Below, piece by piece: positions 25,026-34,492 of a stretch of DNA of 64,000 nucleotides. Source of the stretch: CAWJFJ01 sp963800065. Lineage in GTDB: Bacteria; Actinomycetota; Acidimicrobiia; Acidimicrobiales; UBA8190. The first letter of the stretch is position 1; each line of letters starts with the position of its first letter. The notes below the pieces were generated by a model. The model saw nothing but the letters and a program-made list of their open reading frames with translations, ran no database searches and had not been told where the DNA came from. The stretch covers positions 248,001-312,000 of the forward strand of contig CAWCZO010000002.1 of the NCBI GenBank assembly GCA_963800065.1, read 5' to 3'. Both the position numbers and the translations under genes were made by a program.

Positions 25026-25750
25026 GCCCCCCGGCGCCCCTGGTGCCGGCCCCGGCCCCGGCCGTGGTCGCCGCCCGCGTGGAGGAGGTGTGGCGGCGGG
25101 TCCGCCGCAGCGGCCGCGATCCGGACACGGTCCGCCTGGTGGCGGTGACCAAGGGGTTCGACGTGACGGCCGTGACGGCCGCCCTGGCCGCCGGGGTCAG
25201 TGACATCGGGGAGAACTACGCCGCCGAGCTGCTGTCCAAGGCGGAGATCCTGGCCGGACACGGCGCCCGGTCGGAGCCGGCGCCGTGCTGGCACTTCCTG
25301 GGCGCCGTGCAGCGGCGGCGGGTCCGCCGGCTGGCCCCGGTGGTGGGGTGCTGGCAGACGCTGGCGCGTGCCGTGGAGGGCGAGGCCATCGCCGGGCGGG
25401 CCCCGGGGGCCCTCGTGTTCGTCGAGGTCGACACGAGCGGACTGCCCGGTCGCAACGGCTGCCCCCCGGCCGGCGTCCCCGGGCTGGTGGGCGCCCTGCG
25501 GCAAATGGATCTCGACGTGGGCGGGCTCATGGTGGTGGCGCCCCCCGGGCCGCCCGAGGCCACCAGGGCGGCGTTCCGGACGACGGCCCGACTGGCCGCC
25601 GATCTGGGGTTGGCGGAGGTGTCGATGGGGATGACGCAGGACCTCGAGATGGCCCTCGAGGAGGGCACCACCATGTTGCGCGTGGGGCGGGCGTTGTTTG
25701 GACCACGCCCGGAGGCGGCCCCCGGCGATCACCGGCCGCCGACGGCGTGA
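25022..25750 (+). CDS. PLP homeostasis protein (YggS/PLPBP family)
   Basis: A 242-residue single-domain alanine-racemase-fold protein binding pyridoxal phosphate, involved in vitamin B6 and amino-acid balance. The PLP Lys is K44 in LVAVTKGF. Other family blocks are SDIGENYAAELLSKAE, HFLGAVQRRRVRRL, and the C-terminal SMGMTQDLEMALEEG plus LRVGRALFG, which bind the phosphate. Between ftsZ and sepF is its usual position in actinobacteria and firmicutes. GTG start overlaps pgeF. Confidence 0.93.
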   Translation: MSPPAPLVPAPAPAVVAARVEEVWRRVRRSGRDPDTVRLVAVTKGFDVTAVTAALAAGVSDIGENYAAELLSKAEILAGHGARSEPAPCWHFLGAVQRRRVRRLAPVVGCWQTLARAVEGEAIAGRAPGALVFVEVDTSGLPGRNGCPPAGVPGLVGALRQMDLDVGGLMVVAPPGPPEATRAAFRTTARLAADLGLAEVSMGMTQDLEMALEEGTTMLRVGRALFGPRPEAAPGDHRPPTA

Positions 25751-25830
25751 TCGTCGACGGGGCCGTGCCTGGCTCGTCACCCTGGCCCTGAAGCCCACGC
25801 AGTACGCTGTCGACCAGGAGGGCGCGTCTC

Positions 25831-26364
25831 ATGGCAGCTGGTTTCTTCAAGAGGGCCATGGTCTACCTCGGCCTGGTCGACGACGAGTACGAGGACTACG
25901 AGGAATACGAGCCGCGGGTGTCGGTGGGCCCGCGCCTGGCGCCGCGCGCCGTCGACGAAGAGGACGAGCGCCCGGCCCCGATGCCCACCACCACGAGCAC
26001 CATCCGGCCCATGTCGCGCGACGAGTCGACGGCGACGATGGGGTCGGTCACCCCGCGCGCCGTGGTCCGGCCCGTCCCCATGGACGCCGGCGCCCGCGTC
26101 CACGTGGTGGCCCCGGTGCAGTTCGGCGACGCTCGCCAGATCGCCGATCGGCTCATGTCCAACCAGCCGGTGATCGTCAACCTGCAGGTCTCGGACCGGG
26201 AGCTGATGCGGAGGATGATCGACTTCTGCAGCGGTGTGGCCTACGCCCTGAACGGCAAGATGGAGCGGGTGGCCGACAAGGTCTTCCTGGTCACGCCGTC
26301 CAACGTGAAGGTCTCGGCCGAGGAGCGCCTGCGCCTCCAGGAGAACGGCCTCCTCCGGTCGTAG
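25831..26364 (+). CDS. sepF: Z-ring membrane anchor SepF
   Basis: Anchors FtsZ to the membrane in bacteria lacking FtsA. The 177 residues have an amphipathic N-terminal helix (MAAGFFKRAMVYLGL) for membrane binding, an acidic Tyr/Glu-rich linker (DDEYEDYEEYE), and a C-terminal DUF552 domain (about 88-165, VQFGDARQIADRL, QPVIVNLQ, RRMIDFCSGVAYALNG, VFLVTP). ATG 25831 has GGAGGG upstream, and a -10-like TACGCT lies at 25803-25808. The intact amphipathic helix settles the start. Confidence 0.95.
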   Translation: MAAGFFKRAMVYLGLVDDEYEDYEEYEPRVSVGPRLAPRAVDEEDERPAPMPTTTSTIRPMSRDESTATMGSVTPRAVVRPVPMDAGARVHVVAPVQFGDARQIADRLMSNQPVIVNLQVSDRELMRRMIDFCSGVAYALNGKMERVADKVFLVTPSNVKVSAEERLRLQENGLLRS

Positions 26365-26449
26365 AGGCCGCCCCGACCTCACCCTCGGGAACCCGGAGCA
26401 CCACTTTCTCCATGCTCACACCTACCCCTCCAGCCCCATCCCGGCCGCC

Positions 26450-26743
26450 GTGCTGATCGCGGCGTCGAACGTCGGCCTGCAGCGGGTCCTCACCGACATC
26501 GTCTGGATCTTCATCGTGGCCCTGGTGGCCCGGGCCCTGTTGAGCTGGTTCCCCTCCGAGCCGGGGACCACCCTGTACGGCATCGTGCGCGCCCTCGACC
26601 GTGTCACCGAGCCCGTCCTGCGACCGGTCAGGCGCATCCTGCCCCCCGTCCGGGCCGGTGGCATGGCCATCGACCTGTCGATCATCGTCACCATCCTGGT
26701 GCTCGAGATCGTGGTGGTGAACATCATCATCCGTGCCCTCTGA
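26450..26743 (+). CDS. YggT family membrane protein
   Basis: A 97-residue protein with two hydrophobic segments (about 11-30, TDIVWIFIVALVARALLSWF, and about 75-94, LSIIVTILVLEIVVVNIII). Between them lie the family motif VTEPVLRPVRRILPP and a Gly-rich turn. YggT proteins are found beside sepF and divIVA throughout Gram-positives; a role in division-site or membrane organisation is inferred only from that context. GTG 26450 has no clear Shine-Dalgarno. Confidence 0.88.
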   Translation: MLIAASNVGLQRVLTDIVWIFIVALVARALLSWFPSEPGTTLYGIVRALDRVTEPVLRPVRRILPPVRAGGMAIDLSIIVTILVLEIVVVNIIIRAL

Positions 26744-26794
26744 GGGGATCGGGGGCCCGATCCGTCAACGGGCGCAAAAGCCCACCGGACATCC

Positions 26795-26823
26795 GTGGAC
26801 CGCCCAGGTGCTTTGGGTAGGAT
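26795..26823 (+). promoter_or_regulatory. divIVA promoter, probably leaderless
   Basis: GTGGAC (26795-26800), 17 nt, TAGGAT (26818-26823). ATG 26831 follows after 7 nt, the usual distance from -10 to transcription start. The AGGA inside the -10 could also serve as a weak ribosome site if transcription starts further upstream. Confidence 0.65.
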
Positions 26824-26830
26824 CGTCCAC

Positions 26831-27688
26831 ATGGACAGCCCGAAGTCGAGTAGTCAGCAATCGAGCCTCGACAGTCTCCGGACGGTCGAATTTCGCCAGA
26901 CCTTGCGGGGCTACCACATCGACGATGTCGATGAGTACCTCGAACGCGTCGCCGTGGAGGCGGAGGCCCTCCAGGAGCAGATGCGCCAGTCGGGGGACCG
27001 AATGCGCCAGGCGGCCGAGCGCATCGCCCAACTCGAGCAGTCGATGCAACTCATGGAGCAGCAATTCGAGCAGGTGCAGGCCCAGCCGGCACCGGCGCCG
27101 GCCGCACCTGACGACGCGCTGCAACGCACTCTTCTGCTGGCCCAGAAATTCGTGGACCAGACCGAGGCCGAGGCCGAGGCACAGGCCCGTTCCACGCTGG
27201 CCGACGCCGAGGCGCGGGCGCGGACGATGCTGGCCGACGCCGAAGGGCGGGCCCGGGCCCTGACCGAGGAGACCGAACGTCACCTGCGCGAGGACATCGC
27301 CCGTCTCGAGTCGATGCGGACGCAATTGGCGGGGGACGTGGAGACGATCGCCCGGCATCTCGACACCGAGCGCAACCGGTTGCGCTCGGCGCTGGGCGAC
27401 ATGCTCTCCTGGGTGGACGAGAACGTGCAGCCGGCCGCATCGCTGTTGGCGCAACCGTTACCCTCCTCCACGGCGGCGCCCGCCGAGCCGTCGCCGGCGA
27501 CGCCAGAGCCCGACGTTCACGGCTCTCATGACGAGACGTCGGGATCGTCACCGACGGAGACGGCCGACCCCGGTGGGTCGGCCGGACCCCGGGCGTCCGC
27601 CACCGACGAACCGGCAGCATCGGGCGACAGTCAGGGGATGATGCCGTTGTCGGATCCCGACGGCGCCCGGGCCAGCATGCCGCGCTGA
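26831..27688 (+). CDS. divIVA: Polar growth / division-site protein DivIVA (Wag31-like)
   Basis: Coiled-coil protein that marks curved membrane at poles and septa. The 285 residues begin with the DivIVA membrane domain (RTVEFRQTLRGYHIDDVDEYLERV, about 18-41 in part), then long coiled coils (about 42-90 and 110-200) rich in Glu, Arg and Ala, with repeats such as ADAEARARTMLADAEGRARAL. A low-complexity Ser/Pro/Glu tail ends the protein. ATG 26831 is chosen on the promoter geometry; GTG 26795 would add 12 residues. It closes the division cluster and converges on ileS. Confidence 0.93.
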   Translation: MDSPKSSSQQSSLDSLRTVEFRQTLRGYHIDDVDEYLERVAVEAEALQEQMRQSGDRMRQAAERIAQLEQSMQLMEQQFEQVQAQPAPAPAAPDDALQRTLLLAQKFVDQTEAEAEAQARSTLADAEARARTMLADAEGRARALTEETERHLREDIARLESMRTQLAGDVETIARHLDTERNRLRSALGDMLSWVDENVQPAASLLAQPLPSSTAAPAEPSPATPEPDVHGSHDETSGSSPTETADPGGSAGPRASATDEPAASGDSQGMMPLSDPDGARASMPR

Positions 27689-27734
27689 ATCCGCAGCGGG
27701 GTCCCTTACCGACGTCAGCGACGGCTCCGGGTCG

Positions 27735-30700
27735 TCACGAGCGACACGGTGCCTTGGTGATCCTGATGGCCTGGGCCTCGGCCACCGACAGGCGGAGCTC
27801 CACGGCGAGGGTCTGCTCGGCCACGTAGGAGCGGTGCGCCTCGACGGCACCCACGACGGCGGCCGGGGCGTCGATCTCCAGGGTGATGCAGTCCGAGATG
27901 TGGAGACCGGCCTGGCGCCGCTCGGCCTGGACCATGCGGACGACGTCACGGGCCGACCCCTCGGCCTCGAGCTCGGGGTCGACGTCGGTGTCGAGCGTCA
28001 CCACGCCCACGTCGCCGGGGAGGGTCCGTCCCTCGTCGGGATGGCGGGGGCGCAGGACGAGCTCGTACTCACCGGGCTCGAGGGGGATCCCGCCGGCGGA
28101 GACCCCGGCGTCGGAGGCGGTCCAGTCGCCGCCCTTCACGGCGGCGAACACTTTCGGGGCGTCGGAGCCGAGGCGGGGGCCCAGGGCCGACGGCACCACG
28201 GTGAGGACGCGCTCGGCCACGTCGCCCAGATCCTGGGAGAAGGTCACCTCCTTCACGTTCACCTCGTCGGCGATCAGGTCGATGAACGGTCGGAGCCGCT
28301 CCGGGTCGGCGGCGGTGACGGTCAGCCGGCGCAGGGGCAGACGGGCGCGCCGCCCCTTGGCCTTGCGGATGGCGTGGGCCGCCGAGCAGACGTCGCGCAC
28401 GAGATCCATGGTCTGCACCAGCTCGGTGTCGGCCGGGAGCTCCGACCCGTCGGGCCAGTCGGTCAGGTGGACGCTGCGCTCGCCGGTGAGGCCCTGGTAG
28501 ACGCTCTCGGTGAGCAGCGGGAGCAGTGGCGCCGCCAGGCGGCACAAGGTGGAGAGGACGGTGGACAACGTGTCGTAGGCGTCGGCCTTGTCCCGCTCGG
28601 TCTCCGGCGACCCGTCCCGGGCCCGCCAGAAGCGGTCCCGGCTCCGGCGGATGTACCAGTTCGTCAGGGCGTCGAGATATCCCGTGACGGCGGCGCACGC
28701 CCCGAAGAGGTCGTAGGCGTCCATGGCCGTCGTGACCTCGTCGGTGAGGGCGGCCGTCTTGGCCAGGATGTAGCGGTCGAGGACACCGTGGGCGTCGGTG
28801 CGGAAGCGCCCCCGGATGCCGTCCACGTTGGCGTAGAGCGACAGGAAGTACCACGTGTTCCAGATGCGGTTCAGGACCTGGCGCCGGACCTCCTCGAAGC
28901 CCTTGGCGTGGACGATCAGGTCCTGACCGCGCAGGATGGCCGACGACAGCAGGAACCAGCGCATGGCGTCGGCGCCCCACGTGTCGAAGACCATGTCGGG
29001 CTGGGGATAGTTACCCAGTCGTTTGGACATCTTGCGTCCGTCGTCGCCCAGGACGACGCCGTGGACCACGCAGTGGCGGAACGGGGGACGGTCGAAGAGG
29101 GCCGTCGAGAGCACGTGCAACGTGTAGAACCAGCACCGGGTCTGGCCGACGTACTCCACGATGAAGTCGGCGGGGAAATGGGACTCGAACCAGTCGACCT
29201 GCGCGAACGGGTAGTGGACCTGGGCGTAGGGCATCGACCCCGATTCGAACCAGCAGTCGAGGACGTCGGTCACCCGCCTCATGGTCGAGCGGCCGGTGGG
29301 ATCGTCGGGGTTGGGCCGGGTGAGGCCGTCGATGGCGGGGCGGTGCAGATCGTCGGGCCGCACGCCGAAATCGCCCTCGAGCTCGTCCAGGCTGCCGTAG
29401 ACGTCGGTCCGGGGGTAGCGGGGGTCGTCGCTCTGCCAGACGGGGATCGGTGCCCCCCAGAACCGGTTGCGACTGATGGCCCAGTCGCGGGCCCCCTCCA
29501 GCCATTTCCCGAAAGCCCCGTCGCGGATATGGGCGGGAATCCAGTCGATCTCCCGGTTGAGCTCGATCATCCGGTCCTTGATGTTGCTGACGGCCACGAA
29601 CCACGAGCTGACCGCCTTGTAGATGAGGGGGGTGTCGGTCCGCCAGCAGTGGGGGTAGCTGTGCTCATAGGGAGCGGAGTCGACGAGGACCCCGCTCTGG
29701 CGCAGCGCCTCGGTGATGAGCGGATTGGCCTCGAAGACCTGGATCCCGACGTAGGGCGGGACCTCGCCCGTGAAGCGGCCCCGGTCGTCGACGGGACAGA
29801 CGACGGCGATGCCGGCCGCCTGGCAGGCGTAGTAGTCCTCCTCGCCGAACCCGGGGGCCAGGTGGACCACCCCCGTGCCCTCGTCGGTGGCCACGAAGTC
29901 ACCGGACAGGACGGTGAAGGCGCCGGGTCGGTCGGCGAAGAAGTCGAAGATCGGCCGGTAGGAGCGCCCGACGAGCTGGGCGCCGGTGACGGTGCCGAGC
30001 CGAGGGGCCTCGGCGAACAGCTCGGGGTAGGCGGCCGTCCGTTCGGAGGCGATGGCGGTGGCTCTCCCCAGCAGCTCGTAGATGTCGTAGGTGATCTCCG
30101 GTCCGACGGCCAGGGCCAGATTGGACGGCAGCGTCCACGGTGTCGTGGTCCACACCAGGAGGCGCAGGGCTCCGTCGACCAACGACGAGGGGGTCCCGCC
30201 GGCGGCGGGCTCGAGATCGAAGGCCACCGTCACGGCCGGATCCACCCGGGGTCGGTAGGCGTCGTCGGCCCGGGTCTCGAAATTCGACAGCGACGTCTCG
30301 CACTCCCAGCAGTAGGGGAGGACCTTCTCGCCCTGGTAGACGAGCCCGCTCTCCCAGAGACGCTTGAAGGCCCACGTGACGCTCTCCATGTAGGAGAGGT
30401 CCATGGTCTTGTAGTCGTCGGTGAAATCGACCCAACGGGCTTGGCGGGTGACCGAGCGTTCCCAGGAGTCGGTGGTGCGCTGGACCAGGGCGCGGCAGTA
30501 GTCGTTGAACCGGTCGATCCCGTAGTCGATGATGGCAGCCCGACCCGAGAACTCGAGCTCCTTCTCGGCCTCCATCTCGGCGGGCAGGCCGTGACAGTCC
30601 CACCCGAAGCGGCGCTCCACCCGACGGCCCCGCATGGTCTGGTAGCGGGGAACGGCGTCCTTCACGAAGCCGGTGAGGAGATGCCCGTAGTGGGGGAGGC

Positions 30701-30884
30701 CGTTGGCGAACGGTGGTCCGTCGTAGAAGACGTATTCGTTGCCCCCCCCGGCGCGGGCCGCCACCGACGCCGCGAAGGTGCCGTCTGCGTCCCAGAAGGC
30801 CAGGACGCGCTCCTCGAGGCGGGGGTAGTCGGGCTGTTGGACGACGTCGGGATAGGGGGTGTCGCCTCCTCGGTCGTCGGACAT
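27735..30884 (-). CDS. ileS: Isoleucyl-tRNA synthetase (long, eukaryote-like type)
   Basis: Charges tRNA-Ile. At 1049 residues it is longer than E. coli IleS and matches the actinobacterial type. The class I signatures are HYGH (65-68, in place of HIGH) and KMSKR (618-622, in place of KMSKS), both typical of the second IleRS type that also includes the eukaryotic enzymes. The editing domain (WTTTPWTLPSN, GTGVVHLAPGFGEEDY) and anticodon-binding domain are present. ATG 30884 follows TACGCT (30896-30891) by 6 nt with no Shine-Dalgarno, so a leaderless mRNA is likely. Confidence 0.96.
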   Translation of the reverse strand: MSDDRGGDTPYPDVVQQPDYPRLEERVLAFWDADGTFAASVAARAGGGNEYVFYDGPPFANGLPHYGHLLTGFVKDAVPRYQTMRGRRVERRFGWDCHGLPAEMEAEKELEFSGRAAIIDYGIDRFNDYCRALVQRTTDSWERSVTRQARWVDFTDDYKTMDLSYMESVTWAFKRLWESGLVYQGEKVLPYCWECETSLSNFETRADDAYRPRVDPAVTVAFDLEPAAGGTPSSLVDGALRLLVWTTTPWTLPSNLALAVGPEITYDIYELLGRATAIASERTAAYPELFAEAPRLGTVTGAQLVGRSYRPIFDFFADRPGAFTVLSGDFVATDEGTGVVHLAPGFGEEDYYACQAAGIAVVCPVDDRGRFTGEVPPYVGIQVFEANPLITEALRQSGVLVDSAPYEHSYPHCWRTDTPLIYKAVSSWFVAVSNIKDRMIELNREIDWIPAHIRDGAFGKWLEGARDWAISRNRFWGAPIPVWQSDDPRYPRTDVYGSLDELEGDFGVRPDDLHRPAIDGLTRPNPDDPTGRSTMRRVTDVLDCWFESGSMPYAQVHYPFAQVDWFESHFPADFIVEYVGQTRCWFYTLHVLSTALFDRPPFRHCVVHGVVLGDDGRKMSKRLGNYPQPDMVFDTWGADAMRWFLLSSAILRGQDLIVHAKGFEEVRRQVLNRIWNTWYFLSLYANVDGIRGRFRTDAHGVLDRYILAKTAALTDEVTTAMDAYDLFGACAAVTGYLDALTNWYIRRSRDRFWRARDGSPETERDKADAYDTLSTVLSTLCRLAAPLLPLLTESVYQGLTGERSVHLTDWPDGSELPADTELVQTMDLVRDVCSAAHAIRKAKGRRARLPLRRLTVTAADPERLRPFIDLIADEVNVKEVTFSQDLGDVAERVLTVVPSALGPRLGSDAPKVFAAVKGGDWTASDAGVSAGGIPLEPGEYELVLRPRHPDEGRTLPGDVGVVTLDTDVDPELEAEGSARDVVRMVQAERRQAGLHISDCITLEIDAPAAVVGAVEAHRSYVAEQTLAVELRLSVAEAQAIRITKAPCRS

Positions 30885-30985
30885 CGGCACAGCGTATGCG
30901 GCGGGCACAACTCCTCATGACGATCCCGGGGACCGCCGCCCGGAGGTGAGCGCCGGCGGCGGAGGCGGGGAAAAGCCCCGTCGTG

Positions 30986-31014
30986 TTGCCTGGGCGGGCC
31001 GGCGACGCTATGGT
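30986..31014 (+). promoter_or_regulatory. Promoter of the histone-like DksA/TraR gene
   Basis: TTGCCT (30986-30991), 17 nt, TATGGT (31009-31014). It points away from ileS. The transcript would start near 31021 and carry the short ORF at 31051 before the main gene. Confidence 0.7.
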
Positions 31015-31050
31015 CGCCCACCTTCGTCAAGCAGGTGGGAGGGCTCCGCA

Positions 31051-31100
31051 ATGATCCGCACCGCACGTGACGCCGACGGGACACCGGCGGCGGGGGCCTG

Positions 31101-31101
<1 letters not shown>
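31051..31101 (+). CDS. Possible 16-residue leader peptide coupled to the downstream gene
   Basis: ATG 31051 follows a strong GGGAGGG Shine-Dalgarno by 7-8 nt and is read for 16 codons to a TGA that overlaps the next ATG (TGATG, 31099-31103). The next gene has no ribosome site of its own, so it is probably translated by re-initiation. The peptide (MIRTARDADGTPAAGA) has no recognisable domain. The alternative is that this ATG is unused and the region is only leader. Confidence 0.4.
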
Positions 31102-31866
<765 letters not shown>

Positions 31867-31949
31867 AAGAGACATGCGGCACCGGCGCCGGTCCCTCGTT
31901 AGCATCGTGGCGCGACGGAGAGACGGATCCGTCGGGAAGGGGGCCCGTG

Positions 31950-32420
31950 ATGCGTCGAATGATCTCGGCGGCCACCGTGGCCGTTGCGCTGACCGCATCG
32001 GCGTCCGTGGCGACCGTTGTCGTGTCCACTCCTGCGTGGGCCGGTTCCAGCGCCGCCTGCAAGAAGTTGGAGGGGTATGCGTCGGGGTCGCACAAATTCC
32101 AACTGAAGAAGTGCATGCCACCCAATGCCGAGAAGACCCTGACCGGCGTCGGTGCCGAATTGACGACGGTCGGGGGACCGACCACGTACACGTGGAGGTG
32201 GAATGACCGTGCCACCACCGTCGTATCGCTGTCGGTGGCCCGAACGGCCGGGGTCTGTGGGTCGGGATACAGCGGCTACACGGACACGGGTACCGTCACG
32301 GGCGGTTCCTCGACGTACACCCACGTGAACGACGTGGTGTCGATGCTCGTGTGCAAGAAGAGCGCCGCCCCGTACAAGAACGAGCTGCGGCTGGCTGCGG
32401 CCAGCATGGCGTCGCTGTGA
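31950..32420 (+). CDS. Small secreted protein of unknown function
   Basis: A 156-residue protein with a clear Sec signal peptide (MRRMISAATVAVALTAS, likely cut after PAWA at about residue 29). The mature part has four Cys (in AACKKLEG, KKCMPP, GVCGSG and LVCKKS), enough for two disulfides, and many Thr/Ser/Gly, suggesting a beta-rich extracellular domain. ATG 31950 (or GTG 31947) follows GGAAGGGGG. Its frame is the same as the first part of the gene at 31101, but this is coincidental. I do not recognise a family. Composition is less GC-biased than its neighbours at several codons. Confidence 0.75.
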   Translation: MRRMISAATVAVALTASASVATVVVSTPAWAGSSAACKKLEGYASGSHKFQLKKCMPPNAEKTLTGVGAELTTVGGPTTYTWRWNDRATTVVSLSVARTAGVCGSGYSGYTDTGTVTGGSSTYTHVNDVVSMLVCKKSAAPYKNELRLAAASMASL

Positions 32421-32471
32421 GCCCGGAGCCCGCCTGAGTCCAGGCCTCGAGACGGCGTCGGGGCACCACGA

Positions 32472-33917
32472 TCAGGGTGGGGGAGGATCCACCCCGACGA
32501 TGTCCCGGTCACGGACGTGGTCGGTCCAGATGGCGCCGTCCCAGTAGCGCATGGGGTGACGGCCCGAGGGATCGGTGTACCAACCGGCGGGGGCGGGGAC
32601 GCCGGCCGGGGCGCCCGGGCCCAGGGCCTCGTCGGCCTTGCGGGCGGCCCGGCTGAGGGCGGTGAGATCGTCCACGAGCCGGTCCGTCTCGTCGGCGGCC
32701 CGGTCGCGGAACTCGGCCCGGATCCGTTTCCCGGCGGCATCGAGGTGGACGGTGGCCAACCCGAGACGCCGTTGGACCGGCCCCTGGATGCGGCGGATGC
32801 TCTGGGCCTTGACCATGGGGACCCACGTCGTCGTCCGGCGCACGCGGCCCGTGACGGCCATGACCAGGACGTCATTGTGCCCGGCGGCGAGGAAGTGGTA
32901 ACTGAGCGGCGTCTTGAGCCTGGCCCGGTGCGGTGGTGGCGAGGTGGCGGGCTGGGGTGCCGGGATGACGGCGGCGACGAGGTGGCGGGCGAGCTCGTGC
33001 GATCCGACGGGCAGGAGGGCCTTGGTGGACGTCGTCGAATGCCCGCTGCGCTCTTCGCGACCGGCCGCCCCGGCCACGTCGACCTCGAGGCGGCACCAGC
33101 CGAAGAGGCGCCAGACGAACGGCTCGATGAGGCGCACGGCCTGGACCCGGCGGACGGGAATGGTCTCGGCCACGGTCCCGAGGAGTCCCCGGCGGATGCG
33201 GATGCCGTCGGGGGCGTTGGCCACCGTGAAGCCGTACTGCGACGAGATCCGACGCCAGACCCCCTGGACGAAGCCGAACAGGTAGGTGGCGAAGGCGCTC
33301 CCGACGACGACCGCCGCCGTGGACGACACCCGCACCAGGAGGAGGAGGGCGACGACGGAGGGAACGAAGGTTATGGCCCCCGTCAGGAGGACGGACCCGA
33401 TGAGCCGGCTGGCCGGAACGGTGGTCATCGTCTGCTCGGCGGGCTCCGGCGTGTCGGGATCGATGCCGTGGTGGGTGGCCAGCAGTCGGGCCCGCAGGTC
33501 GGCGGCCACCTGTTGCGAGAGATACGCCAGCCGCCCGTCGGCCGAGCTCGAGCCGGCCAGGCGGACGCGCAGCTCGGAGAGGCCGAAGAGACGGGCCAGG
33601 AAAGGACGGACGACATCGACGGCCTGGATCCGGGCCAGAGGCAGCTGGCGCGAGTCGCGGCGCAGCAGACCGCTCTCGATGCGCAGGGTGACACCGTCGA
33701 GCGTCCATCGGGTGACGAGCCACCGAACGGCGCCGGCCACGACGACGATGACCACGAGCACGAGGTCGTATACGGCGGCGGTGTCGTCGGTGTGACCCCG
33801 GGCGTTGGAGATCACCAGGGCCACCAGGAGGACCGAGACGATCCGTCCGGCCCGGACGACCGGTGTGAGCGGATGGAGCCGACGCCACAGGGTGGCGTCC
33901 GGCGCCGGGAGCGTCAC
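32472..33917 (-). CDS. Bacterial PH-domain membrane protein (YdbT-like) with C-terminal DUF2510
   Basis: A 481-residue membrane protein. It has repeated bPH2 (DUF304) domains: residues about 55-125 (LRIESGLLRRDSRQLPLARI), about 215-300 (IRIRRGLLGTVAETIPVRRVQ) and about 340-400. Between them are four hydrophobic segments. The C-terminus is a DUF2510 motif (GWYTDPSGRHPMRYWDGA, then WTDHV), common at actinobacterial membrane-protein termini. GTG 33917 overlaps the stop of the upstream PH gene as GTGA. YdbS/YdbT pairs are widespread but of unknown biochemical role, possibly envelope stress or membrane integrity. Confidence 0.85.
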   Translation of the reverse strand: MTLPAPDATLWRRLHPLTPVVRAGRIVSVLLVALVISNARGHTDDTAAVYDLVLVVIVVVAGAVRWLVTRWTLDGVTLRIESGLLRRDSRQLPLARIQAVDVVRPFLARLFGLSELRVRLAGSSSADGRLAYLSQQVAADLRARLLATHHGIDPDTPEPAEQTMTTVPASRLIGSVLLTGAITFVPSVVALLLLVRVSSTAAVVVGSAFATYLFGFVQGVWRRISSQYGFTVANAPDGIRIRRGLLGTVAETIPVRRVQAVRLIEPFVWRLFGWCRLEVDVAGAAGREERSGHSTTSTKALLPVGSHELARHLVAAVIPAPQPATSPPPHRARLKTPLSYHFLAAGHNDVLVMAVTGRVRRTTTWVPMVKAQSIRRIQGPVQRRLGLATVHLDAAGKRIRAEFRDRAADETDRLVDDLTALSRAARKADEALGPGAPAGVPAPAGWYTDPSGRHPMRYWDGAIWTDHVRDRDIVGVDPPPP

Positions 33918-34393
33918 AAGCCGGCTGCCTTGGCCTCGCCGAGAGAGGCGAGCTGGTCGCGCAAGCGAGCCGCCTCGTCCTGCTCGAGACCGGGGATCCG
34001 TGCGTCGCTGGCGGCGGCGGCGGTGTGCAGCTTGATGGTGGAGAGCTTGAACAGGCGCTCGATCGGTCCGGCCGTGACGTCCACGAACTGCATGCGCCCG
34101 TAGGGGACGACGGACAGCCGTCGGAACGCCACCCCTCTCTTCACCACCAGGTCTTCGTCACGTTCCTGGTAGGCCCAGCTCCGGAAGCGGTTGCGCAGGA
34201 ACCGCAGGACGACCGCCGTGGCCAGCGCCACGCCGACGGCCGTGCCCACCCCGGGGACGGTCCCCGCCTGGGCGGCCCCCAGACCGGCGATCAGTGCCAC
34301 CAGGACGCCCACGGAACCGGCCTCGAGGCACCGCATCTTCCACAGGCGCGGGGAGGGCGACTTCCAGGTTGTCACGATGGACGATTCCGTCAT
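33914..34393 (-). CDS. Bacterial PH-domain membrane protein (YdbS-like)
   Basis: A 159-residue protein with two adjacent membrane helices (about 22-65) followed by a bPH2 domain (DEDLVVKRGVAFRRLSVVPYGRMQFVDVTAGPIERLF). It is the first gene of the pair and overlaps the YdbT-like gene by 4 nt. ATG 34393 lies 6 nt after TAACGT on the minus strand (34405-34400) without a Shine-Dalgarno, so the transcript is probably leaderless. It diverges from lspA. Function unknown beyond the family. Confidence 0.83.
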   Translation of the reverse strand: MTESSIVTTWKSPSPRLWKMRCLEAGSVGVLVALIAGLGAAQAGTVPGVGTAVGVALATAVVLRFLRNRFRSWAYQERDEDLVVKRGVAFRRLSVVPYGRMQFVDVTAGPIERLFKLSTIKLHTAAAASDARIPGLEQDEAARLRDQLASLGEAKAAGL

Positions 34394-34445
34394 GCCGACA
34401 CGTTAAGCGTGTGGCGGGAGCCCGCTGTCGGGCCGGGCACCGGTT

Positions 34446-34481
34446 CCCCGGCGTGTCGATAGTCCCCGGCGTGTCGATAGT
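34446..34481 (+). repeat. Perfect 18-bp tandem duplication upstream of lspA
   Basis: Two identical copies of CCCCGGCGTGTCGATAGT at 34446-34463 and 34464-34481. Each carries GATAGT, a plausible -10 box; the second ends 11 nt before the lspA GTG, with AGGAA between. The duplication may have doubled the promoter, or it may be a protein-binding site. Confidence 0.85.
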
Positions 34482-34492
34482 AGGAATGGGCG

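Noticed and set aside
29150..29260. tRNA-like TTCGAA strings
   Set aside because: They lie inside ileS coding sequence, with no cloverleaf arms around them.
27834..30920. 1028-codon open frame on the plus strand opposite ileS
   Set aside because: It is a GC-driven shadow of ileS: Gly/Asp/Val/Arg-rich with no domain, while the minus strand has full synthetase motifs.
30966..30980. CGGGG-AAAAG-CCCCG hairpin as a terminator
   Set aside because: Only 5 bp, and it lies between two divergent genes, where no transcript is expected to end.
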